Below the pieces are notes generated by a model that was not told the DNA's origin, did no database searches, and saw only the letters and a list, made by a program, of their open reading frames with translations. The position numbers and the translations under genes were made by a program. Below, piece after piece: positions 18,330 through 27,029 of a stretch of 64,000 bases of DNA (within the stretch, counting starts at the first letter, position 1; each line of letters begins with the position of its first letter). The DNA comes from Bacillus sp. FJAT-28004 (lineage in GTDB: Bacteria > Bacillota > Bacilli > Paenibacillales > Paenibacillaceae): positions 3,951,093 through 4,015,092 of the forward strand of contig NZ_LGHP01000001.1 of the NCBI RefSeq assembly GCF_001280845.1, written 5' to 3'.

Positions 18330-19280
18330 ATGTTAAGCGACAAGGTGCGTATTTTTTCGGGTTCGTCTAATCCGGTATTGGCTCAGAAAATTAGTGCAGA
18401 GCTTGGTCTGACGCTAGGTGCGATCAAGATGTCCCGTTTTAAAAGCGGTGAGATTTACGTGCATTACGAGGAAACGATTCGGAATTGCGACGTATTTCTC
18501 GTACAATCGTTTTCACATCCAATCAACGAGCATTTTGTCGAATTGCTTGTTATGATTGATGCGGCGAAGCGTGCTTCCGCAAGAACGGTCAACATCATCA
18601 TGCCTTATTACGGTTATGCGCGTCAGGAGCGCAAAGCAGCACCTCGGGAGCCGATTTCAGCGAAAATGCTGGCGGATGTGCTCACGACAGTTGGAGCGAA
18701 CCGAGTGATTACAATCGACCTACATGCTCCAGCTATTCAAGGCTTCTTCAACATTCCGGTCGATCATATGACTGCGCTAGATTTAATCAGCGATTATTTG
18801 AAGTCGAAAAACATCAAGAACCCGGTTGTCGTATCGCCGGATGCAGGACGTGCTTCAACTGCTGAGAAGCTAGCGAACTACTTGGATACATCGTTTGCGA
18901 TTATGATCAAGAAACGCCCTGCGCATAATGAATCGGTTATCACACACGTTATCGGTGATGTCGAAGGTCAGACACCGATTATTATCGAAGATCTTATCGA
19001 TACGGGATCTACGATTGTTAACGTTGTGGAAGGCTTGAAGGAGCGTGGCGCAGAAGATGTATACGTATGCGCAACGCACCCGTTATTCTCCGGCTCGGCC
19101 ATTGAGCGTTTGGATCATCCAAATATTAGAGAAGTCATCGTTACAGACTCAATCAGCTTGCCGGAATCGACTCCTGAACGATTCAAAGTGCTTTCCGTTG
19201 CGCCGCTTCTTGCTGAAGCAACACGCATTATTTTGGAAGGCGGCTCCATTAGCACCTTGTTCAAAAACAACGGTGTCTAA
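18330..19280 (+). CDS. prs: Ribose-phosphate pyrophosphokinase
   Basis: A 316-residue class I PRPP synthase making PRPP from ribose 5-phosphate and ATP. Seen are VRIFSGSSNPVLAQKI at the start, the ATP-binding flexible loop YARQERKAAPREPIS (about 97-111), VSPDAGRASTAEKLA (about 165) and the PRPP loop PIIIEDLIDTGSTI (about 214). The last differs from the usual DDMIDTAGT. AGGAGGG lies just before ATG 18330. It stands next to the his operon, which consumes PRPP. Bacteria with two prs copies usually keep the main one beside glmU, so this may be the second; that gene is outside the window. Confidence 0.9.
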   Translation: MLSDKVRIFSGSSNPVLAQKISAELGLTLGAIKMSRFKSGEIYVHYEETIRNCDVFLVQSFSHPINEHFVELLVMIDAAKRASARTVNIIMPYYGYARQERKAAPREPISAKMLADVLTTVGANRVITIDLHAPAIQGFFNIPVDHMTALDLISDYLKSKNIKNPVVVSPDAGRASTAEKLANYLDTSFAIMIKKRPAHNESVITHVIGDVEGQTPIIIEDLIDTGSTIVNVVEGLKERGAEDVYVCATHPLFSGSAIERLDHPNIREVIVTDSISLPESTPERFKVLSVAPLLAEATRIILEGGSISTLFKNNGV

Positions 19281-19326
19281 TCGTTCAAATGGAATGCAGA
19301 ACACACGAAATGAATAGTAATGCCGC

Positions 19327-19366
19327 GGGAAATCGCGGGTGGTGTATTTGCCACCCGCGATTTTCC
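19327..19366 (+). terminator. Intrinsic terminator after prs
   Basis: GGGAAATCGCGGGTGG pairs with CCACCCGCGATTTTCCC, with one bulged T, around an 8-nt loop. The T-run is short (TTTT within the 3' arm), but the stem is very strong. Confidence 0.7.
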
Positions 19367-19400
19367 CACATATTCTTTCATGTTCTGATGGGTATTGCTA

Positions 19401-19409
19401 TGGTATAAT
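19401..19409 (+). promoter_or_regulatory. Extended -10 promoter of the TPR gene
   Basis: TGGTATAAT is a perfect extended -10 element; no good -35 is visible. Its place shows that translation must begin downstream, which supports the GTG at 19446. Confidence 0.55.
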
Positions 19410-19445
19410 CGTAGAAAATCGGAAGTTACGGGAGGTGCCTTGCGG

Positions 19446-21197
19446 GTGAAAGAAAAGAAACGAGTTGCCGTAGATCAACAGACGAAAGTCATACCGGTTC
19501 AATGGGACGCTACGTTTTTTTTCGAACGTGCGGTTCGGTCGCTTGATCGGCTCCATTATGACAAGGCACTTAAATATTTTCGTCGCGCCGTTGAATACGA
19601 GCCGGAGAATCCGGTAAACCATTGTAATATGGCCGGCATTCTTTCTGAAATGGGCAACTATGAGGAATCGAATAAAATATTGGGATGGATTGTAGATGAG
19701 CTCGATCCGACGATGACGGAATGCCATTTCTATATGGCAAACAATTTTGCTAATTTAGAGCAATATGAAGCAGCTGAGGGCTCGCTTATTCGATATTTAG
19801 AAGAAGACTCAGAGGGACAGTTTCTAGATGAAGCAGAGGATATGATGGATCTGCTGCATTATGAGCTGGAGCGTCCTACACGCTTGACCAACATAAAGTC
19901 TCGTGAAGGCATGGTCGAGCATGATTTGGCGCGTACTTTGCTTGAGGAAGGCAAATTCACTGAGGCTGTGCGCATTTTGGAAAAAATTATTGAAGGACAG
20001 CCTGATTTTTTAGCTGCTCGAAATAATTTGGCGTTAGCCTATTACTATATGGGCATGTTCGATAAAGCGATGGAAACGATTCATGAAGTGCTTGATCTTG
20101 AAGCGGGCAATCTGCATGCACTGTGCAATCTTGCTATTTTTTATCAGCACAAAAACGATGAAAAAAGCTTGAAGCCACTCGTTGAGCTGCTTGCGAAGAC
20201 GGTACCGTTCCATCAGGAGCATGTGTTTAAACTGGCAACAACAATGGGCATCTTAGGAGAGCATGGTGCTGCTTATAAGCATTTCACCAGACTGCTCAAA
20301 GACTCTGAGCTGACTCAGGATCCTAGTCTGTACCATTATGCGGCTGTTGCAGCTTGCAATATCGGACGTTTGCAGGAAGCAGAGCGGCTTTGGAAGCAGA
20401 CGATCAAGCTCGATCCGAAATCAAGCATTCCGCTTTATTATATGGAGCAGTTGGAGCTAGTTCGAAGCGGGCAACAGACGGCAGCCATCAGCTATCATTA
20501 TCATTTGCCGTTCGAGGAGCAGTTCAAGCTTTGGGAGAAATCCTCCGACGGCATTCCCGATCATCTTAAGCGGGATCCACTAGTGCGCTCTTCGTTCTTC
20601 TGGGCGCTGCGTCATGGTGATCAGGACACGAAGCTGCAGGTTATTCAGGCTCTAGGGATGATCGCCGACAGCGAAGTGAAGGATGTTCTTCAGACGTTTT
20701 TGCTGGAGCGGGAAGAGGATGATTATTTAAAACGGATTGCCATCTTTGTACTCAGAACGATGGGTGTTCAAGAGCCTTTACATGTGGTGCTGGAAGGAAA
20801 AGAAACGGTCATTGAGCCGAATCGTGTCCCTTCAAGCCTGCCTGTATGGGAAGATAAGTGGCAGACTGTTGTAGATATGGCTCTCGATCGCATGAGCAAG
20901 CAATATGATTTGGTTCAGCAGCATGATCTGATGACCTTATGGGTAGAATTTTTGACGCGAGTATACCCGGATACTCCGAAGCTAACAAAGCCGGAGAGCT
21001 GGGCGGCCGCATTAGAATATTTGACAGCGAAAATGCATCGTCGGGCGATCTCATACCACGAGGTATCGACCAGATATAGCACATCCATTGCTACAGTAAG
21101 CAAGAACGTCAAGATTATTGATGAGGTTTGCGGCATCAAAGAAAAGATGAAGTCGATGAGTTCCGTCTTCTTTACACAGGAATTACAGGACGAATAA
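19446..21197 (+). CDS. Tetratricopeptide-repeat protein with C-terminal HTH-like segment
   Basis: A cytosolic protein of about 583 residues made largely of TPR helices. Examples are RSLDRLHYDKALKYFRRAVE (about 31-50), NMAGILSEMGNYEESNKILG, NLALAYYYMGMFDKAMETI and YHYAAVAACNIGRLQEAERL. Residues about 350-440 look like HEAT-type helices. The last 60 residues contain AISYHEVSTRYSTSIATVSK, which reads as a helix-turn-helix. The position before trxB matches B. subtilis yvcD, also a TPR protein of unknown role. GTG 19446 lies 10 nt after GGGAGG. No function is assigned. Confidence 0.8.
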   Translation: MKEKKRVAVDQQTKVIPVQWDATFFFERAVRSLDRLHYDKALKYFRRAVEYEPENPVNHCNMAGILSEMGNYEESNKILGWIVDELDPTMTECHFYMANNFANLEQYEAAEGSLIRYLEEDSEGQFLDEAEDMMDLLHYELERPTRLTNIKSREGMVEHDLARTLLEEGKFTEAVRILEKIIEGQPDFLAARNNLALAYYYMGMFDKAMETIHEVLDLEAGNLHALCNLAIFYQHKNDEKSLKPLVELLAKTVPFHQEHVFKLATTMGILGEHGAAYKHFTRLLKDSELTQDPSLYHYAAVAACNIGRLQEAERLWKQTIKLDPKSSIPLYYMEQLELVRSGQQTAAISYHYHLPFEEQFKLWEKSSDGIPDHLKRDPLVRSSFFWALRHGDQDTKLQVIQALGMIADSEVKDVLQTFLLEREEDDYLKRIAIFVLRTMGVQEPLHVVLEGKETVIEPNRVPSSLPVWEDKWQTVVDMALDRMSKQYDLVQQHDLMTLWVEFLTRVYPDTPKLTKPESWAAALEYLTAKMHRRAISYHEVSTRYSTSIATVSKNVKIIDEVCGIKEKMKSMSSVFFTQELQDE

Positions 21198-21217
21198 ACT
21201 GTTACGAGGTGAAGCTT

Positions 21218-22165
21218 ATGTACAAATCAATTATTATCGGTACTGGTCCTGCGGGACTTACAGCAGCAATTTATTTGGCTCGCGCCAACATGAGCCCACT
21301 GATTATTGAAGGCCCAGAACCGGGCGGACAATTGACGACAACGACAGAGGTTGAGAATTTCCCTGGTTTCCCAGAAGGTATTATGGGTCCTGAGCTTATG
21401 GAAAACATGCGTAAACAAGCGGAGCGCTTTGGCGCTAAGTTTATTACAGGTTGGGTAAATAGCGTGGATATGTCAGAGCGTCCATTCAAGCTTCAAGTGG
21501 AAGGTCACGGCGAGCTTGTTGGAGAAAGCATTATCATTTCTACTGGGGCATCGGCTAGATACCTCGGCATTCCTGGCGAGAAAGATAACGTAGGTCGCGG
21601 CGTAAGCACATGCGCAACTTGTGATGGCTTCTTCTTCCGCGGTAAAAAAATTATCGTAGTTGGCGGCGGCGACTCTGCAATGGAGGAAGCAAATTTCCTT
21701 ACTCGTTTTGCTTCTAATGTAGAGCTTGTTAACCGTCGTGATGAGCTTCGCGCTTCAAAAATCATGCAAGATCGCGCTCGTGAGAACGAGAAAATCAGCT
21801 GGAGCTTGAACCGCACGCCGGTTGAAGTCGTAGCAAGCGGCATGGGTGTTACCGGACTTAAAGTTCGTAACAACGAGACAGGTGAAGAGGACGTTATTGA
21901 GACGGACGGAATCTTTATCGCAATCGGTCATACGCCAAATACGAAATTCCTTGCAGGCCAAATCGACACAGACGATCACGGATACATTGTTGTAAAACCG
22001 GGTACCTCTGAAACGAACGTACCGGGCGTATTCGCTTGCGGCGATGTTCAGGACAACAAATATCGTCAAGCGATTACTGCTGCAGGCAGTGGCTGTATGG
22101 CTGCACTGGATTGCGAAAGATATTTGGAAGGTGCAATTACGCATGACTGGAGCAAATCGCTTTAA
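21218..22165 (+). CDS. trxB: Thioredoxin reductase
   Basis: A 315-residue flavoenzyme that reduces thioredoxin with NADPH. The FAD loop is IIGTGPAGLTAAIYLARA at the start, the redox-active CATC lies near residue 135 (STCATCDGFFF), the NADPH loop is VVGGGDSAMEEA near 150, and the closing FAD motif is VFACGDVQDNKYRQ near 275. ATG 21218 follows GAGGTGAAG; the frame is open further upstream inside the TPR gene but without similarity. Position next to the yvcD-like gene and before rapZ is conserved in Bacilli. Confidence 0.95.
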   Translation: MYKSIIIGTGPAGLTAAIYLARANMSPLIIEGPEPGGQLTTTTEVENFPGFPEGIMGPELMENMRKQAERFGAKFITGWVNSVDMSERPFKLQVEGHGELVGESIIISTGASARYLGIPGEKDNVGRGVSTCATCDGFFFRGKKIIVVGGGDSAMEEANFLTRFASNVELVNRRDELRASKIMQDRARENEKISWSLNRTPVEVVASGMGVTGLKVRNNETGEEDVIETDGIFIAIGHTPNTKFLAGQIDTDDHGYIVVKPGTSETNVPGVFACGDVQDNKYRQAITAAGSGCMAALDCERYLEGAITHDWSKSL

Positions 22166-22194
22166 TACTTGGCGAGCATCATCATAAGATAAAG

Positions 22195-22240
22195 AAAGGG
22201 CTATACCAGCAGAGCGATATGCTTGACGGTATAGCCTTTT
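22195..22240 (+). terminator. Intrinsic terminator after trxB
   Basis: AAGGGCTATACC pairs with GGTATAGCCTTTT around a 20-nt loop. The T-run is part of the 3' arm. Confidence 0.75.
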
Positions 22241-22376
22241 CATTAAAATAAAAGAAAGTATATTATTTGCTTCTACTTATCTTATATTTCTATGTCAAAG
22301 CTACTTCTGCATTCAGAGGATGCTGCAGGCATTTTTGCTTGGCCGAGAGCGGTTGATCTACCTGTGTTCCTCTATC

Positions 22377-22405
22377 TTGACCAGAGGATGAAGGTCGCTT
22401 ATAGT
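22377..22405 (+). promoter_or_regulatory. Sigma-A promoter of the glucokinase gene
   Basis: TTGACC at 22377 and TATAGT at 22400 are separated by exactly 17 nt, about 40 nt upstream of the ATG. The 22241-22376 stretch before it holds nothing I recognise. Confidence 0.75.
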
Positions 22406-22446
22406 GTTACAAGAGAAGATTAACATATTGATGAGGTGGACTAGTG

Positions 22447-23397
22447 ATGTCTGAGAAGATTTACGTTGGAGTCGATGTCGGCGGAACTGCTATTAAAGTA
22501 GGTATTTGTAATTCGGATGGGCAACTGCTCCAGACGTACGAGGGGCCGACGGAGGCGAGTAAAGGAACGGACACTATCCTTCAAAATATTGCGAAATATG
22601 CACAACAAATCGTAGTTGAATCGGACTATGATTGGGAGCAAGTTGACGGGGTAGGTGTTGGTATTGCTGGTTTCCTAGATATTCCGAACGGAATTGTGAA
22701 ATTTGCGCCAAACTTGAAAATCGAGAACGTCAATCTTAAAGCTTATTTGGAGCAAGAGCTGAATAAGACAGTAAAAGTTAATAATGATGCGAATGTTGCT
22801 GCACTAGGTGAAGCTTGGGGCGGTGCGGGCAAAGGCATTGCGCACTGCGTATGCTACACACTCGGCACAGGCGTAGGCGGCGGCATTATTATAGATGGTA
22901 AAATCGTAGAGGGTTCAATGGGTATGGCAGGCGAGCTAGGTCATATGGCAATTGTGCCTGATCTTGAAGCTATTGTATGTGGCTGCGGAAAAATTGGCTG
23001 CTTGGAAACGGTATCCTCGGCAACGGGTATTATCCGTATGGCGAAGGATGCTGTTGAACGCGGCGATCGCACATCGCTTTCACTCGTTGAGGACATTATG
23101 GCGAAGGACGTTCTTGATGCAGCTAAAGCAGGAGATGAAGTTGCTACTCGCATCGTAAACCGCGCTGCTTATTATTTGGGTAAATCAATGGCGATGATCG
23201 CTATCGTATTGAATCCGCAATATTTCATCATTGGCGGCGGCGTGTCGAAGGCTGGAGAATTTTTATTCGAGCAAATCCGTGAAGTTTTCGAGAAGTATAC
23301 ACAGGATCAAGCGAAAGAAAATGTGAAAATCGTAGCGGCAACGTTAGGCAACAATGCAGGTGTAGTAGGCGCAGCTGGCCTTATTCTAAGAGGATAA
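22447..23397 (+). CDS. glcK: Glucokinase, ROK family
   Basis: A 316-residue ATP-dependent glucose kinase. The phosphate-1 motif is GVDVGGTAIKVGI at the start. The sugar-binding and catalytic segment is NDANVAALGEAWGGAGKG (about 113-130). The ROK zinc motif CGCGKIGCLETVSSA lies near 180, with the upstream His in GELGHMAIVP. ATG 22447 follows GAGGTGG by 7 nt; a GTG three bases upstream is possible. In B. subtilis a NUDIX gene occupies the place between trxB and rapZ; here glucokinase takes it, which ties the locus more closely to carbon metabolism. Confidence 0.9.
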   Translation: MSEKIYVGVDVGGTAIKVGICNSDGQLLQTYEGPTEASKGTDTILQNIAKYAQQIVVESDYDWEQVDGVGVGIAGFLDIPNGIVKFAPNLKIENVNLKAYLEQELNKTVKVNNDANVAALGEAWGGAGKGIAHCVCYTLGTGVGGGIIIDGKIVEGSMGMAGELGHMAIVPDLEAIVCGCGKIGCLETVSSATGIIRMAKDAVERGDRTSLSLVEDIMAKDVLDAAKAGDEVATRIVNRAAYYLGKSMAMIAIVLNPQYFIIGGGVSKAGEFLFEQIREVFEKYTQDQAKENVKIVAATLGNNAGVVGAAGLILRG

Positions 23398-23412
23398 TTT
23401 AATAATCATAAA

Positions 23413-23570
23413 TTACGAAGAGACTTTGCATCCGCAAAGTCTTAGCTTATCCTTACGAAGTAGGTTTGCATCCGCAAAGTCTTAGCTTATCCTTACGAAG
23501 TAGGTTTGCATTCGCAAACCTTAAGCATATCCTTACGAAGTGACTTTGCATTCGCAAAGTCTTTAGGAGG
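23413..23570 (+). repeat. Four tandem copies of a 40-nt hairpin repeat
   Basis: Units start at 23413, 23453, 23493 and 23533, each beginning TTACGAAG and spaced exactly 40 nt. Copies 1 and 4 contain GACTTTGC-loop-GCAAAGTC. Copy 3 has GGTTTGC-loop-GCAAACC, so both arms changed together. Copy 2 has the 5' arm of copy 3 and the 3' arm of copy 1, as if made by recombination. The last unit runs into TAGGAGG, the ribosome site of rapZ. The paired changes argue that the hairpin itself is maintained. Confidence 0.85.
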
Positions 23571-23577
23571 TTTATTC

Positions 23578-24465
23578 ATGGAAACGACAGGAGCAGTAGC
23601 GAAGCTTGTCATTATAACCGGGATGTCTGGCGCGGGCAAGACCATTGCTGTCCAAAGCCTGGAGGATCTCGGTTTCTTCTGCGTAGATAATCTGCCGCCC
23701 GTTCTTATTCCTAAATTTGCAGAGTTGATCGATCAGTCGAATGGTAAAATCGGCAACGTTGCGCTTGTCATTGATTTGCGCGGGCGTGAATTTTTCACGG
23801 CGCTCTCGGAGTCGTTGGCCTACATCAAGGAGCATTACACGCTTAGCTGTGAAATCCTATTTTTGGATGCGACTGATTCTGTATTGGTTCAGCGATATAA
23901 GGAAAGCCGTCGTCGTCACCCGCTAGCGCCTGAGGGCATGCCGCTTGAGGGCATTCGTAATGAACGTCGCCTGCTTGAGGACTTAAAGGGCTGGGCATCA
24001 CAGGTTATTGATACGAGTATTTTGAAACCTGCTCAATTGAAGGAACGTATTATTTCTCATTTTACGCACTTAGAGCAAAACAGCCTGTCGATAAATGTAA
24101 CTTCCTTTGGCTTTAAATATGGCATTCCCATTGATGCGGATCTGATCTATGACGTTCGATTCCTGCCTAATCCGCATTATGTCGAGCATCTGCGTCCAAA
24201 TACCGGTCAAAACCCAGATGTATATGAATACGTTATGAAATGGCCTGAAACTCAGCAATTTCTAACGAAGCTGCTGGACATGTTGCAATTCCTTATTCCG
24301 CTTTATCGGAAGGAAGGGAAAAGTCAGGTTGTTATCGGTATTGGCTGTACTGGCGGTAAGCATCGTTCCGTTGCTATAGCTGAATATTTGGGACGCATGC
24401 TCGGCAGCAGTGATACGGAACGTGTGCGTGTCAGCCATCGCGATGCCGAACGTGACAAGCATTGA
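23578..24465 (+). CDS. rapZ: RNase adapter / nucleotide-binding protein RapZ (YvcJ)
   Basis: A 295-residue protein with Walker A GMSGAGKT (about residue 16), the family segment [12 protein letters not shown] (about 31-42), [12 protein letters not shown] near 105 and the C-terminal FKYGIP and [19 protein letters not shown] (about 258). E. coli RapZ controls glucosamine-6-phosphate synthase through small RNAs. B. subtilis YvcJ hydrolyses GTP and affects competence. ATG 23578 follows TAGGAGG; the frame is open into the 40-nt repeats upstream, which are not coding. It heads the conserved rapZ-glmR-whiA unit. Confidence 0.93.
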   Translation: METTGAVAKLVIITGMSGAGKTIAVQSLEDLGFFCVDNLPPVLIPKFAELIDQSNGKIGNVALVIDLRGREFFTALSESLAYIKEHYTLSCEILFLDATDSVLVQRYKESRRRHPLAPEGMPLEGIRNERRLLEDLKGWASQVIDTSILKPAQLKERIISHFTHLEQNSLSINVTSFGFKYGIPIDADLIYDVRFLPNPHYVEHLRPNTGQNPDVYEYVMKWPETQQFLTKLLDMLQFLIPLYRKEGKSQVVIGIGCTGGKHRSVAIAEYLGRMLGSSDTERVRVSHRDAERDKH

Positions 24466-24477
24466 CGAGGTGAGAGA

Positions 24478-25464
24478 ATGCAAAGTAGACACAAGATAAT
24501 GAGACGGCCTAAAATCGTCGTTATTGGCGGCGGTACAGGTCTCTCTGTCATGTTACGAGGTCTTAAGGAGAAACCGCTCGATATTACCGCGATTGTTACC
24601 GTTGCTGATGATGGCGGAAGCTCAGGTATTTTACGCAATGAGCTGCAAATTCCACCTCCAGGGGACATTCGGAACGTACTTATGGCGTTAGCTGATGCTG
24701 AACCGCTGCTCACTGAGGTGCTTCAGTATCGTTTCAAAACGGTACCGGGACTTGCAGGGCACAGCCTTGGCAATCTTATGCTGGCAGCAATGACCGATAT
24801 TTCCGGTGACTTTGTGACCGGGATTCGTGAGCTGAGCCGTGTTTTAGCCGTTCGAGGAAGGGTCCTGCCCGCGGCGAATCAGGCTATCGTACTTAAAGCG
24901 GAAATGGCTGATGGCACCATTGTCACTGGGGAATCGATGATTCCGAAGGCTGGTAAGGTCATTAAACGAGTATTTTTGGAACCAGCTGATGTAGAACCGC
25001 TGCAAGAGGCAGTCGAGGCGATTGAACAGGCAGATGCCATTTTGATTGGACCGGGCAGCTTATATACAAGTATTATTCCAAATTTGCTAGTTCCTAAACT
25101 GGCAACTGCCATCGTGGAATCAGAAGCAGTAAAACTATTTGTCTGTAATGTAATGACGCAACCTGGAGAGACTGATAATTATTCAGTAGGTGATCACCTC
25201 GATGCGATTCATGCTCATATCGGACAGCATTTATTCGATTACGTCATTGTAAATGACGGCGAGATCCCGCCGCAGATCGAGAGCAGATATGCTGAATTAG
25301 GCGCGAAGGCGGTCCATTTGGATTTAGATGCGGTTACGCAAAAGGGATATGAAGTCATTGCGGACCGACTGGTTTTATTTCGCACTTTTCTTCGGCATGA
25401 TGCCGAACGTTTAAGCCATCATATTTATAAACTGGTAGAGAACTGGATGTTACGAAAGAGGTGA
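24478..25464 (+). CDS. glmR: GlmR (YvcK) family UDP-sugar-binding regulator of wall precursor synthesis
   Basis: A 328-residue CofD-like protein. Family hallmarks are KIVVIGGGTGLSVMLRGLK (about 11-29), TVADDGGSSGILRNEL (about 43), PPGDIRNVLMALA (about 60), GHSLGNLMLAAMTD (about 97) and GPGSLYTSIIPNLLV (about 190). In B. subtilis the protein is needed on gluconeogenic carbon sources, binds UDP-GlcNAc and stimulates GlmS. It begins 13 nt after rapZ with GACGAGGTGAG as ribosome site and is followed 6 nt later by whiA. Confidence 0.92.
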   Translation: MQSRHKIMRRPKIVVIGGGTGLSVMLRGLKEKPLDITAIVTVADDGGSSGILRNELQIPPPGDIRNVLMALADAEPLLTEVLQYRFKTVPGLAGHSLGNLMLAAMTDISGDFVTGIRELSRVLAVRGRVLPAANQAIVLKAEMADGTIVTGESMIPKAGKVIKRVFLEPADVEPLQEAVEAIEQADAILIGPGSLYTSIIPNLLVPKLATAIVESEAVKLFVCNVMTQPGETDNYSVGDHLDAIHAHIGQHLFDYVIVNDGEIPPQIESRYAELGAKAVHLDLDAVTQKGYEVIADRLVLFRTFLRHDAERLSHHIYKLVENWMLRKR

Positions 25465-25470
25465 TACACA

Positions 25471-26400
25471 ATGTCATTTGCGGCCCAAACAAAGAAAGAG
25501 CTGACGTTAATCGAAGCGGACAGCTGTTGTGAGATAGCGGAGCTATCCGCGCTCATACGGATGAATGGTTCGGTTAGCGTATCTAGCCGCAAAGTCGTTT
25601 TGGACATCTCAACGGAAAATGCCGCGATTGCCAGAAGGATTTATTCCCTGCTCAAAAAGCACTATGAAGTACATGTAGAACTGCTCGTCCGCAAAAAGAT
25701 GAGGCTGAAAAAAAATAATGTGTATATCGTCCGTATCCCGGTAAGGGTTCAAGAAATATTAAGCGAGCTCAAAATTGTATCTGAAGGTTTTATGTTCAAT
25801 TTAGGTATCGATAAGGAAATTATTCGCAAGCCTTGCTGCAAGCGGTCGTATTTGCGAGGTGCATTTCTTGCTGGCGGATCGGTTAATAATCCGGAAGGTT
25901 CTTCTTATCATTTGGAGATCTCTTCGATGTACCAAGAGCATTGTGAAGCGTTAGTTGACCTTGCGAACAAATTTGACCTAAACGCTAGATGCATTGAACG
26001 AAAAAAGGGATTCATCTTCTACATCAAAGAGGGCGAGAAAATTATCGAGCTTCTCAATATTGTTGGTGCGCATCAAGCTCTGTTTAAGTTTGAGGATGTT
26101 CGAATCATGCGCGATATGCGTAATTCAGTTAACCGGATCGTTAATTGCGAAACGGCTAACCTAAATAAAACGATCGGTGCAGCTGTTCGTCAAATCGAGA
26201 ACATTAAGCTGCTGCAGCGTGAAGTGGGACTGGATAGCCTGCCTGATAAGCTGAAGGAAGTAGCTGAAATAAGGCTTCAACATCCAGATATGAATTTGAC
26301 AGAGGTCGGCGAAATGCTCGGAGGAAAGGTCAGTAAGTCAGGCGTAAACCATCGATTACGTAAAATCGACGCGCTTGCGGAAAAAATCCGTGGCGTCTGA
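25471..26400 (+). CDS. whiA: WhiA, DNA-binding protein of cell division and chromosome segregation
   Basis: A 309-residue protein with an N-terminal LAGLIDADG-homing-endonuclease-like fold, marked by [20 protein letters not shown] (about 119-138), and a C-terminal HTH of the WhiA type, marked by [20 protein letters not shown] and [20 protein letters not shown] (about 275-294). It has no nuclease activity in known cases. It regulates sporulation in Streptomyces and affects FtsZ assembly and chromosome segregation in B. subtilis. AGAGGTG precedes the ATG. It closes the rapZ-glmR-whiA unit. Confidence 0.94.
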   Translation: MSFAAQTKKELTLIEADSCCEIAELSALIRMNGSVSVSSRKVVLDISTENAAIARRIYSLLKKHYEVHVELLVRKKMRLKKNNVYIVRIPVRVQEILSELKIVSEGFMFNLGIDKEIIRKPCCKRSYLRGAFLAGGSVNNPEGSSYHLEISSMYQEHCEALVDLANKFDLNARCIERKKGFIFYIKEGEKIIELLNIVGAHQALFKFEDVRIMRDMRNSVNRIVNCETANLNKTIGAAVRQIENIKLLQREVGLDSLPDKLKEVAEIRLQHPDMNLTEVGEMLGGKVSKSGVNHRLRKIDALAEKIRGV

Positions 26401-26422
26401 ACTTTTATCCTAGTGCATCAGC

Positions 26423-26439
26423 TGGTATAATGATATAAT
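26423..26439 (+). promoter_or_regulatory. Two overlapping extended -10 promoters before the HPr-like gene
   Basis: TGGTATAAT at 26423 and TGATATAAT at 26431 are both full extended -10 elements. A leader of about 160 nt would follow, containing the 10-bp inverted repeat AAAGATAAGA (26462) / TCTTATCTTT (26496) with a 24-nt loop. Confidence 0.55.
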
Positions 26440-26605
26440 AATTTAAAATGACGTAATTTCTAAAGATAAGAATAAGCAGCAGCGATACTTACACATCTTA
26501 TCTTTGTCCGGAAACGAGCTTTTGCAGCCAGAAGACGGCAAACATAGCCGTATAAGCTTTTGCCGCATGTTAATGATTGAGAAAAATATAGGGGGTATGG
26601 TTTCC

Positions 26606-26875
26606 ATGACAAGGCTTCCGGTTGTTGTTCGTCTTAAGACTGGACTACATGCAAGACCAGCAGCATTATTCGTACAAGAAGCGAACAAATTTTCCTCCGA
26701 AGTATTTGTAGAGAAAGACGACAAAAAAGTAAATGCTAAATCCATAATGGGAATTATGAGTTTGGCAATCAGTTCTGGCACTGAGGTATCCATAAGTGCA
26801 GAGGGTTCGGATGCAGAACAGGCTGTAAACGCTTTAGTCGCTTTGGTAAGCAAAGAAGAGCTGGAGAACCAATAA
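26606..26875 (+). CDS. HPr family phosphocarrier protein at the crh position
   Basis: An 89-residue HPr-fold protein. KTGLHARPAALFV places histidine exactly at residue 15, the site phosphorylated by enzyme I, and NAKSIMGIMSL places serine at 46, the HprK site. In B. subtilis the gene following whiA is crh, whose product has glutamine at 15 and acts only in regulation. Here the locus is the same but the residue allows PTS phosphotransfer, so the protein may serve as HPr or do both jobs. ATG 26606 has GGGGGT 9 nt upstream; in-frame upstream codons lack support. Terminators follow. Confidence 0.85.
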   Translation: MTRLPVVVRLKTGLHARPAALFVQEANKFSSEVFVEKDDKKVNAKSIMGIMSLAISSGTEVSISAEGSDAEQAVNALVALVSKEELENQ

Positions 26876-26908
26876 GGAAGAAGGAGAGAAGTCACGCAGG
26901 TTCATTAT

Positions 26909-26937
26909 GAGCTTGCGGAGGCAGCTCTTTTTTTATA
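26909..26937 (+). terminator. Intrinsic terminator after the HPr-like gene
   Basis: GAGCTTGC and GCAGCTC form a short stem with one bulge, followed by seven T. Confidence 0.65.
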
Positions 26938-26965
26938 GGGAAGTACATAACATTGCGAGTGTGAA

Positions 26966-27014
26966 CGCAAAAAAAAAGAGCAGGCTCGGATTAATCCGAA
27001 CTTGCTCTTTTTTG
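26966..27014. terminator. Bidirectional terminator between the HPr-like gene and clpP
   Basis: A-run plus AGAGCA and TTGCTCT plus T-run flank the perfect palindrome TCGGATTAATCCGA. It can end clpP transcripts from the right and HPr transcripts from the left. Confidence 0.85.
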
Positions 27015-27029
27015 CGTTAGCTAAATTGA

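Noticed and set aside
23413..23570. Possible CRISPR array
   Set aside because: The 40-nt units are tandem without unique spacers, and no cas genes are near.
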